From: Desulfopila_A sp964446655
GTDB lineage: Bacteria; Desulfobacterota; Desulfobulbia; Desulfobulbales; Desulfocapsaceae
DNA length: 64,000 bases
Reading direction: 5' to 3'
Assembly (NCBI GenBank): GCA_964446655.1
Contig: CAYUPL010000008.1
Coordinates: forward strand, 1 to 64,000
Positions 26,835 to 35,788 of this stretch are shown here, piece after piece (positions within the stretch are counted from its first letter, which is position 1; each line of letters opens with the position of its first letter). Made by a program: the position numbers and the translations under genes. The notes below the pieces were generated by a model that searched no databases, had not been told where the DNA came from, and saw only the letters and a list, made by a program, of their open reading frames with translations.

Positions 26835-28139
26835 TTAGCCCCTTCCTTTTATGCGGCCTTGTTTCATAAAGCCTTCATAGTTACGCATTACCAGATGAGA
26901 CTCGACTTGCGATATCGTATTAATACCAACACCGACAACAATGAGCAGTGCTGTTCCACCGAAGTAAAAAGGCAGATTAAACTGGTTAATAAGGATATCG
27001 GGTAGCACACAAATAACGCTGAGATAGATCGCACCTACAACGGTTATTCTGGTCAATACTTTATCTATAAAATCCGCTGTTCTTCTGCCTGGCCGTATGC
27101 CTGGGATAAACCCTCCATTTTTCTTGAGATTTTCTGCAACATCATCCGGTTTGAATTGAATAGCGGTATAGAAGAAACAGAAAAAGACAATCATGCCCAC
27201 AAAGGTGACATAGTAATAGGGCGTACCCGGCGACATGGCGGCAGAAGCCTGTTGGATCCAGTCAATCTGAATAAAACTTCCTATGGTCGCCGGAAACATC
27301 ATAATCGATGAGGCAAAAATCGGCGGAATTACACCTGCGACGTTTATTTTAAGAGGGAGATGTGAACTCTGTCCACCATAGACTTTCCTCCCCACAACTC
27401 TTTTGGCATACTGTATTGGTATTCTTCTCTGCGATGTTTCAAAAAAGACGATAATTGCAATCACAACGAGCATGAAGACCGCCAGAAACGGTACAAAGAA
27501 CAGGGCGATCTCGCCTGCTTTGACCAGTTGCACGGAATTGACTATGGCAGCGGGTCCACTTGCTACAATACCTGCAAAAATAATAAGTGAAATGCCGTTA
27601 CCGATACCTCTTTCCGTCATCTGCTCACCCAACCACATGAGGAAGGCGGTACCCGAGGTAAGCGTCAACATGGTCATCAATTTAAATTCAACACCGGGAT
27701 TGAGTACAATGGCCTCTCCACCAGGACCAGCCATGCCCTCAAGCCCTACCGCGATGAAGGTCCCTTGAATAATGGAGAGAGCTATGGTGCCATAGCGCGT
27801 GTACTGGGTAATCTTGCGTCGCCCAGCCTCTCCTTCTTTTTTAAGGGTCTCCAACTGTGGTACAACCGCCGTTAACAATTGTATTATAATTGAAGCACTA
27901 ATATACGGCATGATTCCAAGGGCGAAAATAGAAAAATTTTCCAAGGCTCCGCCTGAAAACATATTGAACATGCCGAACAGAGTACTGGCATGCTGGTCGA
28001 AAAAAGAGGCTAATGCCTCTGAATTGATACCAGGGGTAGGAACTTGAACCCCCATTCGATATACAGCCAGCATGAGCAGTGTAAAAACTATGCGTTTGCG
28101 CAATTCCGGTATACTGGCCGCGCTTCTCAATCCACTCAT
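26835..28139 (-). CDS. secY: Preprotein translocase subunit SecY
   Basis: A 434-residue, ten-helix channel protein of the Sec translocon. Marks are the first-helix region RKRIVFTLLMLAVYRMGVQV, the plug-region residues after it, QRRIPIQYAKRVVGRKVYGG in the cytoplasmic C4 loop and GGFIPGIRPGRRTADFIDKV in C5, which contact SecA and the ribosome. SecE is encoded in the same window upstream. It lies between rplO and map; there is no adk between them. Confidence 0.97.
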   Translation of the reverse strand: MSGLRSAASIPELRKRIVFTLLMLAVYRMGVQVPTPGINSEALASFFDQHASTLFGMFNMFSGGALENFSIFALGIMPYISASIIIQLLTAVVPQLETLKKEGEAGRRKITQYTRYGTIALSIIQGTFIAVGLEGMAGPGGEAIVLNPGVEFKLMTMLTLTSGTAFLMWLGEQMTERGIGNGISLIIFAGIVASGPAAIVNSVQLVKAGEIALFFVPFLAVFMLVVIAIIVFFETSQRRIPIQYAKRVVGRKVYGGQSSHLPLKINVAGVIPPIFASSIMMFPATIGSFIQIDWIQQASAAMSPGTPYYYVTFVGMIVFFCFFYTAIQFKPDDVAENLKKNGGFIPGIRPGRRTADFIDKVLTRITVVGAIYLSVICVLPDILINQFNLPFYFGGTALLIVVGVGINTISQVESHLVMRNYEGFMKQGRIKGRG

Positions 28140-28205
28140 AAATCCGTTCCTTGTGCTGTTACTGAAAAAACACCAAGCCCCGAATGTGCCGGGCTGATGT
28201 GAGGA

Positions 28206-28661
28206 TTATTCCCCATCTGCACTAACGAGTTTGACTGTACCGCCGGCCTTTTCTATTTTTTCTTTAGCCTGCTCGCTGATCTTATTGACGCAGACGCTGA
28301 CAGATCGCGATATCTCACCGTTTGCCAGAATTTTAGTGAGCTGTCCTTTTTTGATAATGCCGGCCTGCTCCAATGTGTCATTATTGATTTCAGTAAACTC
28401 GTTAAGTTTGTCGAGCTGAGAAAGCGACAAAATTTTGAACTCAACAGCGAATTTGTTATGAAAGCCACGCTTGGGCAGTCGCCGTTGCAGAGGCATCTGA
28501 CCACCCTCAAACCCAGGCTTGCTTTTATAGCCGGAACGTGACCTGGCGCCTTTATGGCCGCGACCACCGGTTTTGCCATGGCCGGTTCCAGGACCTCTAC
28601 CCAGGCGCTTCTTTTCCTTATTAGCACCTTTATTTGGAGATAAATTTCCTAAAGTAAGCAT
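28206..28661 (-). CDS. rplO: 50S ribosomal protein L15
   Basis: A 151-residue L15. The Gly/Arg-rich N-terminal extension (KRLGRGPGTGHGKTGGRGHK and RSRSGYKSKPGFEGGQMPLQ) threads into 23S rRNA, followed by LPKRGFHN and a globular C-terminal domain. A GAGGAGG precedes ATG 28661. It is followed by secY, as in the spc operon. Confidence 0.97.
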   Translation of the reverse strand: MLTLGNLSPNKGANKEKKRLGRGPGTGHGKTGGRGHKGARSRSGYKSKPGFEGGQMPLQRRLPKRGFHNKFAVEFKILSLSQLDKLNEFTEINNDTLEQAGIIKKGQLTKILANGEISRSVSVCVNKISEQAKEKIEKAGGTVKLVSADGE

Positions 28662-28664
28662 ATA

Positions 28665-28847
28665 TCAAACCTCCTCAATTCGCACTAGATGCACGACTTT
28701 TGCAAGCATACCTCGTATTTCGGGAGTATCCTTTCGAGTAATCGTTTTATTCATTTTGGTCAGCCCCAATCCCGTCAGAGTGGCGCGTATTTTTCTGGTG
28801 CTGTCTATTCCACTCTTGACCAGAGTAAATGTGATTGTCTCGGCCAT
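28665..28847 (-). CDS. rpmD: 50S ribosomal protein L30
   Basis: A 60-residue L30 with TFTLVKSGIDSTRKIRATL and LGLTKMNKTITRKDTPEIRG, the usual bacterial short form. AAAAGG precedes ATG 28847. It lies between rpsE and rplO with a 3-bp space to rplO. Confidence 0.96.
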   Translation of the reverse strand: MAETITFTLVKSGIDSTRKIRATLTGLGLTKMNKTITRKDTPEIRGMLAKVVHLVRIEEV

Positions 28848-28913
28848 TTTGTTACCTTTTAAAATGAGTAGTATTATATCTTTTTAATCACTTGTAGTGA
28901 TTGACATCTAGTT

Positions 28914-29426
28914 CTATGCGAGCATCTCTTCCAGTGTTTTGCCCCGCAGTGAAGCAATATGCTCCGCTGAGCGCAGACTTCGCAATCCCTGTAATGTGGC
29001 TTTCACCATGTTATGCGGATTATGAGATCCGAGACATTTGGTGAGAATATTCGTTACTCCGGCAGCCTCAAGAACGGCTCTCACCGGTCCACCGGCAATA
29101 ACTCCCGTACCCTCGGATGCCGGCTTCAGAAGAACTTTTCCGGCTCCGTATCGGCCGGTAACAATATGCGGTATGGAAACAGATGTGAGAGACACCGCCT
29201 GCATATCCTTTTTGGCTCGCTCAACACCTTTGCGAATAGCCTCAGGAACCTGATTTGCCTTACCAAGTCCGTAGCCGACTTTCCCATTTCCGTCTCCAAC
29301 AACCACAATTGCACTGAAGCTGAAGCGACGTCCACCTTTTACGACTTTTGCAACCCGGTTGATAAAAACAATTTTCTCAATAAGTTCTTCAGCGTTTTCA
29401 CTTTTAGAACGTTTAAAATCAGACAA
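28914..29426 (-). CDS. rpsE: 30S ribosomal protein S5
   Basis: A 170-residue S5, involved in decoding fidelity. N-terminal dsRBD-like region with VAKVVKGGRRFSFSAIVVVG and GYGLGKANQVPEAIRKG, C-terminal part with ASEGTGVIAGGPVRAVLEAA and GSHNPHNMVKATLQGL. The start is TTG at 29426 after a GGGGG run; no ATG preserves the conserved N-terminus. Confidence 0.95.
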   Translation of the reverse strand: MSDFKRSKSENAEELIEKIVFINRVAKVVKGGRRFSFSAIVVVGDGNGKVGYGLGKANQVPEAIRKGVERAKKDMQAVSLTSVSIPHIVTGRYGAGKVLLKPASEGTGVIAGGPVRAVLEAAGVTNILTKCLGSHNPHNMVKATLQGLRSLRSAEHIASLRGKTLEEMLA

Positions 29427-29453
29427 GGGACACCCCCATATTTCACAATTTCT

Positions 29454-29819
29454 TTAAAAAATTAAGCCACCTTCGCGTGCTCCCTCAGAAAGGGACTTCA
29501 CACGTCCGTGATAAATATACCCACCACGATCAAAAACGACTTTTTCTATGCCAGCTGCTTTTGCCCTCTCGGCTATTATGCTGCCGACTTTTTTAGCCGC
29601 ATTGGCTTTACCTTTTTCTTCTCCCATGTCAAATTCTTTATCAACGGTTGACATAGATATAAGGGTTTTGCCAAGAGAATCATCGATGATCTGTGCATAA
29701 ATATGTTTATTACTTTTAAACACACGTAAACGCGGTCTCGCGGATGTACCAGCGATGTTTTTCCTGATCCGGCTTACCCTTTTGGCTCTCGCCATTACTT
29801 TAGGATTTGTCTTGGCCAT
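29454..29819 (-). CDS. rplR: 50S ribosomal protein L18
   Basis: A 121-residue L18 that binds 5S rRNA with L5. It shows RVSRIRKNIAGTSARPRLRV, FKSNKHIYAQIIDD and FDRGGYIYHGRVKSLSEGAR. ATG 29819 has GGAAG 6 bases upstream and gives the normal length; the frame is open further upstream to 29864 without conserved sequence. Confidence 0.96.
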   Translation of the reverse strand: MAKTNPKVMARAKRVSRIRKNIAGTSARPRLRVFKSNKHIYAQIIDDSLGKTLISMSTVDKEFDMGEEKGKANAAKKVGSIIAERAKAAGIEKVVFDRGGYIYHGRVKSLSEGAREGGLIF

Positions 29820-29871
29820 AATACACTTCCATAATTTTATAAGCAGTGACCTCGGCAGCCACACTTTATCT

Positions 29872-30411
29872 TTATTTCGACGCTCCGGACTTCCCTACTT
29901 TGCGAACAATCTGTTCATCCTCGTAACGTATACCCTTTCCTTTATAAGGTTCAGGTTTACGGACTTGGCGGATTTTAGCAGCAGTTAATCCCAACAAATC
30001 TTTATCAATTGAATCCAGCACAATCTTGTTTCCCTCAACAGCAGCATCGACACCTTGTGGAATCGGAAAAACCACAGGGTTGGAATAGCCGACATTGAGA
30101 GTTAATTCATTACCACTGACGCTGGCTTTATAACCGACACCTTCAATGACAAGACTCTTGCGAAAACCTTGATCGACGCCGACTACCATGTTGTTGACCA
30201 GGCTACGCGTCAGTCCTCTAAAGGCATTGGCTTTTCTACTTTCAATTTTATTCTTCACTGCAAGGGTATTGTCTTCCATTACCACTTCAACAGAATCCAG
30301 CACATCAAGCCTGAGCTCTCCCTTGTTGCCTTTGACCGTAACGTGCTGTCCTTCTATTTTGACGTTTACGCCCGCAGGAACAGGAATAAGCATTTTTCCT
30401 ATACGAGACAT
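29872..30411 (-). CDS. rplF: 50S ribosomal protein L6
   Basis: A 179-residue L6 near the sarcin-ricin loop, made of two similar domains. It begins SRIGKMLIPVPAGVNVKI and ends with RKPEPYKGKGIRYEDEQIVR plus KVGKSGASK. ATG 30411 has GGAGG 5 bases upstream; an in-frame TTG at 30423 overlaps that site and is rejected. Confidence 0.96.
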   Translation of the reverse strand: MSRIGKMLIPVPAGVNVKIEGQHVTVKGNKGELRLDVLDSVEVVMEDNTLAVKNKIESRKANAFRGLTRSLVNNMVVGVDQGFRKSLVIEGVGYKASVSGNELTLNVGYSNPVVFPIPQGVDAAVEGNKIVLDSIDKDLLGLTAAKIRQVRKPEPYKGKGIRYEDEQIVRKVGKSGASK

Positions 30412-30436
30412 TGTTACCTCCAATTATTTATGAGTG

Positions 30437-30835
30437 TTACCACACCTCACAAAGTATCTCTCCACCAGTGTTTTGGGCTCTCGCGGTTTTATCCGTTACA
30501 ATGCCTTTCGATGTGGAAACAATGGCGATGCCCAGCCCATTCAACACACTTGGAATAGCATCGGACTTGGAATATTGCCTCAAACCCGGCTTACTGATCC
30601 TTTTGATTCCGGAGATAACAGATTCACCATTCGGACCATATTTAAGATCAATGGTCAGAACACCTTGCGCTCCTTTATCAGACACATGATAGTTGACAAT
30701 GTACCCCTCTTCTTTCAATACCTTGGCGATCTCCACCTTCGTATTGGATCTAGGCACATCGACACTATCAAATTTCACCATTACTGCATTTCTTATCCTG
30801 GTCAGCATGTCTGCCAGGGGATCGCTCATTGACAT
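30437..30835 (-). CDS. rpsH: 30S ribosomal protein S8
   Basis: A 132-residue S8, a central-domain 16S rRNA binder. It starts MSMSDPLADMLTRIRNAVM, and the C-terminal family signature is STSKGIVTDKTARAQNTGGE followed by ILCEVW. ATG 30835 has AGGAG 8 bases upstream and agrees with the family start; further upstream frame (to 30844) is not conserved. Confidence 0.96.
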   Translation of the reverse strand: MSMSDPLADMLTRIRNAVMVKFDSVDVPRSNTKVEIAKVLKEEGYIVNYHVSDKGAQGVLTIDLKYGPNGESVISGIKRISKPGLRQYSKSDAIPSVLNGLGIAIVSTSKGIVTDKTARAQNTGGEILCEVW

Positions 30836-30892
30836 AGCGAACACTCCTTATCTTTCCAACTTTTGACAAAATTATGAATACAATAGATGATC

Positions 30893-31078
30893 CTACCAGC
30901 TGGATTTGGTCACACCGGTTATTTCACCTTTAGATGCCAATTGCCGGAAGCAGATTCTACATATTCCAAATTTCCGAATAAAGGCACGCGGGCGGCCACA
31001 GATGGGACATCTATTATATTTTCTAACAGTAAACTTTGGTTTGCGTTGCGCTTTTGCAATTATCGATTTCTTAGCCAA
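30893..31078 (-). CDS. rpsN: 30S ribosomal protein S14, zinc type (type Z)
   Basis: A 61-residue S14 of the zinc-binding short class: AKKSIIAKAQRKPKFTVRKY, then CPICGRPRAFIRKFGICRIC holding the four cysteine ligands, ending ITGVTKSSW. The start is TTG at 31078, since GGAGG lies 5 bases before it and the conserved sequence begins AKKS. The frame extends to a GTG at 31096, which precedes the ribosome site. Confidence 0.95.
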   Translation of the reverse strand: MAKKSIIAKAQRKPKFTVRKYNRCPICGRPRAFIRKFGICRICFRQLASKGEITGVTKSSW

Positions 31079-31122
31079 ACCAACCTCCAGTAACACGTGG
31101 TATTATAAAATGAAATCTACAG

Positions 31123-31662
31123 TTATTTACGAAACGGCATTCCCATCATTTTCAGAAGAGAACGACCACTATCATCACTTTGGGCTGTCGTTACAATCGT
31201 TATATTCAAGCCCTTAATTTTATCTATTTTGTCATAATCAATTTCGGGAAAGATGATTTGCTCTTTTACTCCAAGCGAATAGTTCCCTCTCCCATCAAAA
31301 CCTTTAGGAGACAATCCACGGAAGTCACGGACCCGCGGCAGCGAAATGTTGACCAGCTTGGAGAAAAAATCGTACATTTTATCGCCACGGAGCGTTACCC
31401 TGCAGCCAATCGGCATTCCTTCTCGCAACTTGTAGGTTGCAATTGATTTCTTGGCTTTAGTGACTACGGCCTTCTGTCCTGCAATTCTGGACAATTCAGT
31501 CACAGCTCCTTCGATTATTTTGGGATTCTGTACTGCTTCACCAAGTCCCATATTAAGAACAATCTTGGTAATCTTCGGGATCTCCATATTGTTCTTATAA
31601 CTAAACTCTTCTTTAAGTGCCGGTACACACTCTTTTTCGTAAAATTCTCTCAGCGCACCCAT
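31123..31662 (-). CDS. rplE: 50S ribosomal protein L5
   Basis: A 179-residue L5 contacting 5S rRNA and the P-site tRNA. Motifs include PKITKIVLNMGLGEAVQNPK, KKSIATYKLREGMPIGCRVT and RDFRGLSPKGFDGRGNYSLG. ATG 31662 has AGGAG 6 bases upstream; longer in-frame sequence to 31752 overlaps the end of rplX and is not conserved. Confidence 0.97.
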   Translation of the reverse strand: MGALREFYEKECVPALKEEFSYKNNMEIPKITKIVLNMGLGEAVQNPKIIEGAVTELSRIAGQKAVVTKAKKSIATYKLREGMPIGCRVTLRGDKMYDFFSKLVNISLPRVRDFRGLSPKGFDGRGNYSLGVKEQIIFPEIDYDKIDKIKGLNITIVTTAQSDDSGRSLLKMMGMPFRK

Positions 31663-31693
31663 TTGTAACTCCTGACGTAAGCCTGATTCATAA

Positions 31694-32029
31694 TTAAGCC
31701 TTGCTCTCGAGAGCTTCACCGCAGCTCTTGCAAAAACGAACCTTGGTGCCATCTTCGAGAAATTTTCTTCCTATCCGGCCGGTCTTGGTACACTCCGGAC
31801 AAATGAGCAGCACATTAGAGACATCAAGAGGCGCTTCCTTCTCGACTATCTGCCCTTGCTGATTCATTTCGGCGGGCTTGGTATGACGTTTTATCATATT
31901 AATCTTCTCAACCACAGCCTGATTCGTTGCCGGAAGAACCTTGAGAACTTTCCCTACTCTGCCTTTATCTTTCCCAGCAATAATTTCGACCTGATCGTTT
32001 TTTCTCAGGTATGTCTTACCCTTTGCCAT
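31694..32029 (-). CDS. rplX: 50S ribosomal protein L24
   Basis: A 111-residue L24, an early assembly protein. The KOW motif is DQVEIIAGKDKGRVGKVLKV. The C-terminal part has paired cysteines (LICPECTKTGR and FCKSCGEAL) as in many non-enteric L24 proteins, plausibly binding zinc. It lies between rplN and rplE. Confidence 0.97.
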   Translation of the reverse strand: MAKGKTYLRKNDQVEIIAGKDKGRVGKVLKVLPATNQAVVEKINMIKRHTKPAEMNQQGQIVEKEAPLDVSNVLLICPECTKTGRIGRKFLEDGTKVRFCKSCGEALESKA

Positions 32030-32084
32030 TTCTATACCTTTAATCTAGCATCCATAATCTGCGCAATTTTCACTATGTGGAAAA

Positions 32085-32453
32085 TCAAAGCACTTCAGGA
32101 GCCAATGAAATTATTTTCATGAAACCCAGGTTTCTCAACTCCCGTGCAACCGGACCGAATATACGCGTTCCAACAGGCTCGCCGTTACTGGCGAGTATAA
32201 CAGCGGCATTTTCGTCGAAGCTTACCCAGGTGTCATCCATCCGCTTCATTTCTTTTGCGGTACGCACAACAACCGCCCGCATCACTTCACCTTTTTTAAC
32301 TTTGGCGTGAGGAATGGCTTCCTTTACTGCAACAACAATTATATCGCCGATAGTTGCATATCTCTTCTTGGATCCTCCAAGAATTTTAATGCAAAGCACC
32401 TTCTTGGCACCTGAGTTGTCGGCAACATTAAGTATGGTTTCTGTTTGTATCAT
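32085..32453 (-). CDS. rplN: 50S ribosomal protein L14
   Basis: A 122-residue L14 at the subunit interface. It begins MIQTETILNVADNSGAKKVL and contains AVVVRTAKEMKRMDDTWVSF, DENAAVIL and GTRIFGPVARELR. The length is exactly that of the family. It lies between rpsQ and rplX. Confidence 0.97.
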   Translation of the reverse strand: MIQTETILNVADNSGAKKVLCIKILGGSKKRYATIGDIIVVAVKEAIPHAKVKKGEVMRAVVVRTAKEMKRMDDTWVSFDENAAVILASNGEPVGTRIFGPVARELRNLGFMKIISLAPEVL

Positions 32454-32507
32454 AGTTTCACCAGATTCTACATCAGTTACAGATCGTTCTAAAAACCGGC
32501 CTTTAGG

Positions 32508-32768
32508 TTAAACAGCCTGTTCGAGTATTTTTTTGACACGCCACCGTTTTCTTTTGCTTAGCGGCCTGCACTCCTCTATGAGAACCGTGTCTCCAATATT
32601 GCAGGTATTTTCCGGATCGTCAGCGAGGTATTTCACACTTGTCCTGACGAACTTGCCGTAGAGTTTATGACGAACCCTTCGTTCTACACGAACAACGACA
32701 CTCTTTTCCATTCTATTACTGACAACGGAACCGGTTCTTGTCTTTCTCGATTTTGTATTTTCACTCAT
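32508..32768 (-). CDS. rpsQ: 30S ribosomal protein S17
   Basis: An 86-residue OB-fold protein binding 16S rRNA. It shows RTGSVVSNRMEKSVVVRVER, HKLYGKFVRTSVKYLADDPE and GDTVLIEECRPLSKRKRWRV. ATG 32768. It follows rpmC after 65 bp. Confidence 0.97.
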   Translation of the reverse strand: MSENTKSRKTRTGSVVSNRMEKSVVVRVERRVRHKLYGKFVRTSVKYLADDPENTCNIGDTVLIEECRPLSKRKRWRVKKILEQAV

Positions 32769-32833
32769 AATATATCAAATTTGAAATATTTCTTTCGATA
32801 TTGGCATCTCACCGAATTAGAACGCTTCTTCTT

Positions 32834-33025
32834 CTAATCCTGCACTTTTTCTCGACTAATAGTTGCAATTCGGGCTATATCTCTTCTAATCTTTTTCAGG
32901 CGTGAAGTGTCTTCCAGAGGTCGAATTTTGTGCTGGAAGCACAGATTACCTAATTCTTCCCGCAGTTCCTGCTCTTTTCTAATCAATTCTTCATCCGACA
33001 TGTTACGTACTGCTGCTGATTTCAT
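32834..33025 (-). CDS. rpmC: 50S ribosomal protein L29
   Basis: A 63-residue two-helix protein near the exit tunnel. It has MSDEELIRKEQELREELGNL, FQHKIRPLEDTSRLKKIRRD and IARI, the standard family core. Its ATG overlaps the rplP stop codon (ATGA), giving coupling. An 8-residue N-terminal extension precedes the usual MSDEEL. Confidence 0.96.
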   Translation of the reverse strand: MKSAAVRNMSDEELIRKEQELREELGNLCFQHKIRPLEDTSRLKKIRRDIARIATISREKVQD

Positions 33026-33438
33026 AATGTATTCCTCTTCGAAATGACCTTGGTTGCAAAGGGGAGTTTATTACCAGCAAGTGTCAGAGCCCTTACCGCC
33101 AGGGCCTCATCAACACCGTCAAGCTCATAAAGGATTCTACCGGGTTTAATAGGTGCGACCCAGTATTCCGGACTACCTTTACCTTTACCCATCCGTGTCT
33201 CTGCAGGCTTTTTGGTTATCGGTTTGTCGGGAAAAACACGAATCCACACTTTTCCACCACGTTTGATTTTTCTGTTTATTGCAATACGGCCGGCTTCAAT
33301 CTGCTGAGCAGTCATTCTGCCGCAGTCCAATGCTTTAAGCGCGTAGGAACCAAAACTGATGGAACTACCTTTCAGGGCAACTCCCTTCATTCTACCCTTG
33401 AAAACTTTTCTATGTTTTACTTTTTTTGGACTTAACAT
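33022..33438 (-). CDS. rplP: 50S ribosomal protein L16
   Basis: A 138-residue L16 next to the A-site tRNA. It starts MLSPKKVKHRKVFKGRMKG and holds RGGKVWIRVFPDKPITKKPA, ETRMGKGKGSPEYWVA and RILYELDGVDEALAVRAL. It overlaps rpmC by 4 bp and follows rpsC. Confidence 0.97.
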   Translation of the reverse strand: MLSPKKVKHRKVFKGRMKGVALKGSSISFGSYALKALDCGRMTAQQIEAGRIAINRKIKRGGKVWIRVFPDKPITKKPAETRMGKGKGSPEYWVAPIKPGRILYELDGVDEALAVRALTLAGNKLPFATKVISKRNTL

Positions 33439-33486
33439 CTCTTACTCCGTAATTTCACTGGGTGTCGCTATGAGAGTGGAACCTGC

Positions 33487-34134
33487 TCAAGCGGCAGGTG
33501 CGTCCACTTCACTCAGCACTTCACCTTTGAAAATCCAAACCTTTACGCCTATAATGCCATAGGTTGTATTAGCCTCCGCCAAGGCATAATCCACATCTGC
33601 ACGCAATGTGTGCAGCGGGACTCTTCCTTCACGTACCCATTCGCATCGTGACATTTCCGCACCACCAAGACGCCCGGAGCAGGAGATTTTTATTCCTTTT
33701 ACTCCAAAACGCTGGGCTGAACTTACGGCCTTTTTCATCGCTCGACGAAAGGCGACTCTCCGTTCCAGCTGGGTTGCAATGCTTTCAGCAACCAGTTGTG
33801 CATCCGCCTCCGGCCGACGAACTTCTTGAATGTCAAGTGTGACGGTTTTATTGACGAGTTTTTCAAGATCCTTTTTCAGGTTCTCAATTTCGGCGCCTTT
33901 TTTCCCTATGACAATTCCCGGTCGGGCAGTAAAAAGTTTAATACGGACCTTGGTACCGGTACGTTCTATAATGGTTTTAGCAAGGCCGGCATGATAAAGT
34001 CTTTTTTTGATAAACTTTCTGATCTTCTGGTCTTCAAACAGGTACGTAGCGTATTCTTTATCCGCATACCATATGGAATCCCAGGTCCTGGTTATATTCA
34101 GTCTCAGTCCTAATGGATTAACCTTTTGCCCCAA
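33487..34134 (-). CDS. rpsC: 30S ribosomal protein S3
   Basis: A 215-residue S3 at the mRNA entry tunnel. It starts MGQKVNPLGLRLNITRTWDS; the KH domain includes RPGIVIGKKGAEIENLKKDL, followed by GVKGIKISCSGRLGGAEMSR and the RVPLHTLRADVDYALAEA block. The start codon is TTG at 34134 with GGAGG 8 bases upstream. Confidence 0.97.
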   Translation of the reverse strand: MGQKVNPLGLRLNITRTWDSIWYADKEYATYLFEDQKIRKFIKKRLYHAGLAKTIIERTGTKVRIKLFTARPGIVIGKKGAEIENLKKDLEKLVNKTVTLDIQEVRRPEADAQLVAESIATQLERRVAFRRAMKKAVSSAQRFGVKGIKISCSGRLGGAEMSRCEWVREGRVPLHTLRADVDYALAEANTTYGIIGVKVWIFKGEVLSEVDAPAA

Positions 34135-34205
34135 AATTCAATCCTCCAACGAAGTTAATTTCATGATAAAATACCTGTAGATACAATAGACCACATGGCG
34201 CAATC

Positions 34206-34538
34206 TTACATTTCATCCAATACAACGGTGATATGGCTTGACCTTTTAATAATTCCGGTAGCCCTCCCCATTGCCCGCGGACGGATTCTCTTCAGAGATG
34301 GTCCACCATCAATCACGATTTTTTTCACATAAAGATTATCCACATCAACATGGTCATCCTGAGTTGCGTTGGCTAGAGCAGATTCTATTACTTTCCGCAA
34401 GATTGTCGCACCCTTTTTAGGCATGAATCGCAATGTGGTAACAGCCTGGTCTACTCCCATACCTCTTACTACATCAGCAACAAGGCGTGCTTTCTGTGGC
34501 GAGATACGGATATATTTTCCTACGGCTTTCGCTTCCAT
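34206..34538 (-). CDS. rplV: 50S ribosomal protein L22
   Basis: A 110-residue L22 whose long beta-hairpin lines the peptide exit tunnel. It shows YIRISPQKARLVADVVRGM, KKGATILRKVIESALANATQ and the hairpin RIRPRAMGRATGIIKRSSHI. It lies between rpsS and rpsC. No macrolide-type loop insertion is seen. Confidence 0.97.
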   Translation of the reverse strand: MEAKAVGKYIRISPQKARLVADVVRGMGVDQAVTTLRFMPKKGATILRKVIESALANATQDDHVDVDNLYVKKIVIDGGPSLKRIRPRAMGRATGIIKRSSHITVVLDEM

Positions 34539-34584
34539 AGTATGTACTCCCGGTGAGTCCTTGGGGACACGTTGTCGTTTCTAA

Positions 34585-34860
34585 TTATCTCTTTCCTTTT
34601 TTATCACTTGCATGGCCATAGTAAGTCCGAGTGGGTGAAAACTCACCAAGCTTGTGACCAACCATGTTTTCAGTGACAAAAACCGGTATGAATTTCTTTC
34701 CGTTATGCACAGCAAAGGTCAAACCAACCATTTCGGGGCAGACATCAGAACGTCTTGACCAGGTTTTTATGACTTTTCGTGATCCGCTTTCGTTGGCTTT
34801 AACAACCTTCTCCATAAGATGGTCGTCGACGAAAGGACCTTTCTTAATTGAACGGGACAT
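34585..34860 (-). CDS. rpsS: 30S ribosomal protein S19
   Basis: A 91-residue S19 of the 30S head. It starts MSRSIKKGPFVDDHLMEKVV and contains KTWSRRSDVCPEMVGLTFAV, HNGKKFIPV and EFSPTRTYYGH. It lies 17 bp after rplB. Confidence 0.97.
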   Translation of the reverse strand: MSRSIKKGPFVDDHLMEKVVKANESGSRKVIKTWSRRSDVCPEMVGLTFAVHNGKKFIPVFVTENMVGHKLGEFSPTRTYYGHASDKKGKR

Positions 34861-34877
34861 ACCTTACTCCTTGCATA

Positions 34878-35699
34878 TTATGATCTCCGCTTGACAATAA
34901 ACTTGTCGGAAGTCTTATTCGTTCTAGTCTTATATCCTTTAGCAGGAACGCCCCAGGGAGATACCGGATGACGCCCGCCGGAGCTCTTGCCCTCTCCACC
35001 ACCCATGGGATGATCGACAGGGTTCATGGCTACACCTCGTACATGTGGGCGTTTTCCGGTCCATCTTTTCCGTCCGGCTTTGCCGAGCTTTTGGCTTTCG
35101 TGTTCCCGGTTCCCAACCTGACCTATACAGGCTCTACATAAATTATTAAATTTACGAAGTTCACCCGATGGCAGTTTTACAAGGACATATTTTCCTTCCT
35201 TGGCCATCAGTTGAGCAGCTGCTCCGGCACTTCGAACCAACTGAGCACCTTTGCCTATTTTCATCTCAAGATTGTGTATAATCGTGCCGAGCGGAATATT
35301 AACCAGCGGCAGACAGTTACCAGGTTGAATGTCAACCTTTTCTCCAGCCTCGATTGTATCACCGACTTTAATACCGTTGGGAGCAAGAATATATTTCTTT
35401 TCCCCATCGACATAATTAAGCAGAGCAATATTTGCCGACCTGTTCGGGTCGTATTCCAATGCGACCACTTTAGCGCTGATATCGGTTTTATCACGCTTAA
35501 AATCAATCATTCGATATTTGCGTTTATGTCCTCCACCAATATGCCTTGAAGTGATGCGTCCATAATTGTTTCTTCCGCCGGTTTTTGACTGACTTACAAC
35601 AAGGCTTTTTTCGGGCCTTTTGCTCGACAAATCAGGATTTTTAATCGACACATGGTGTCGTTTTCCGGCTGATGTAGGTTTATATGTCTTAATAGCCAT
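34878..35699 (-). CDS. rplB: 50S ribosomal protein L2
   Basis: A 273-residue L2 needed for subunit association and peptidyl-transferase assembly. It begins MAIKTYKPTSAGKRHHVSI and includes GGRNNYGRITSRHIGGGHKR, LPLVNIPLGTIIHNLE and the conserved HPMGGGEGKSSGGRHPVSPW carrying the key histidine. The length is standard. Confidence 0.97.
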   Translation of the reverse strand: MAIKTYKPTSAGKRHHVSIKNPDLSSKRPEKSLVVSQSKTGGRNNYGRITSRHIGGGHKRKYRMIDFKRDKTDISAKVVALEYDPNRSANIALLNYVDGEKKYILAPNGIKVGDTIEAGEKVDIQPGNCLPLVNIPLGTIIHNLEMKIGKGAQLVRSAGAAAQLMAKEGKYVLVKLPSGELRKFNNLCRACIGQVGNREHESQKLGKAGRKRWTGKRPHVRGVAMNPVDHPMGGGEGKSSGGRHPVSPWGVPAKGYKTRTNKTSDKFIVKRRS

Positions 35700-35788
35700 G
35701 ATTTCCCAATCGCTCCATCATCTTTGTGTTCGATAGATTCACTTTCATTGAGTGTATTTCAGCATTCACTGCTGAACCAATACGGTTT

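Noticed and set aside
32085..35700. Possible frameshifts or missing genes in the S10-spc run
   Set aside because: All expected genes from rpsJ to rplQ are present in the usual order with normal lengths once rpmJ and the TTG starts are counted.
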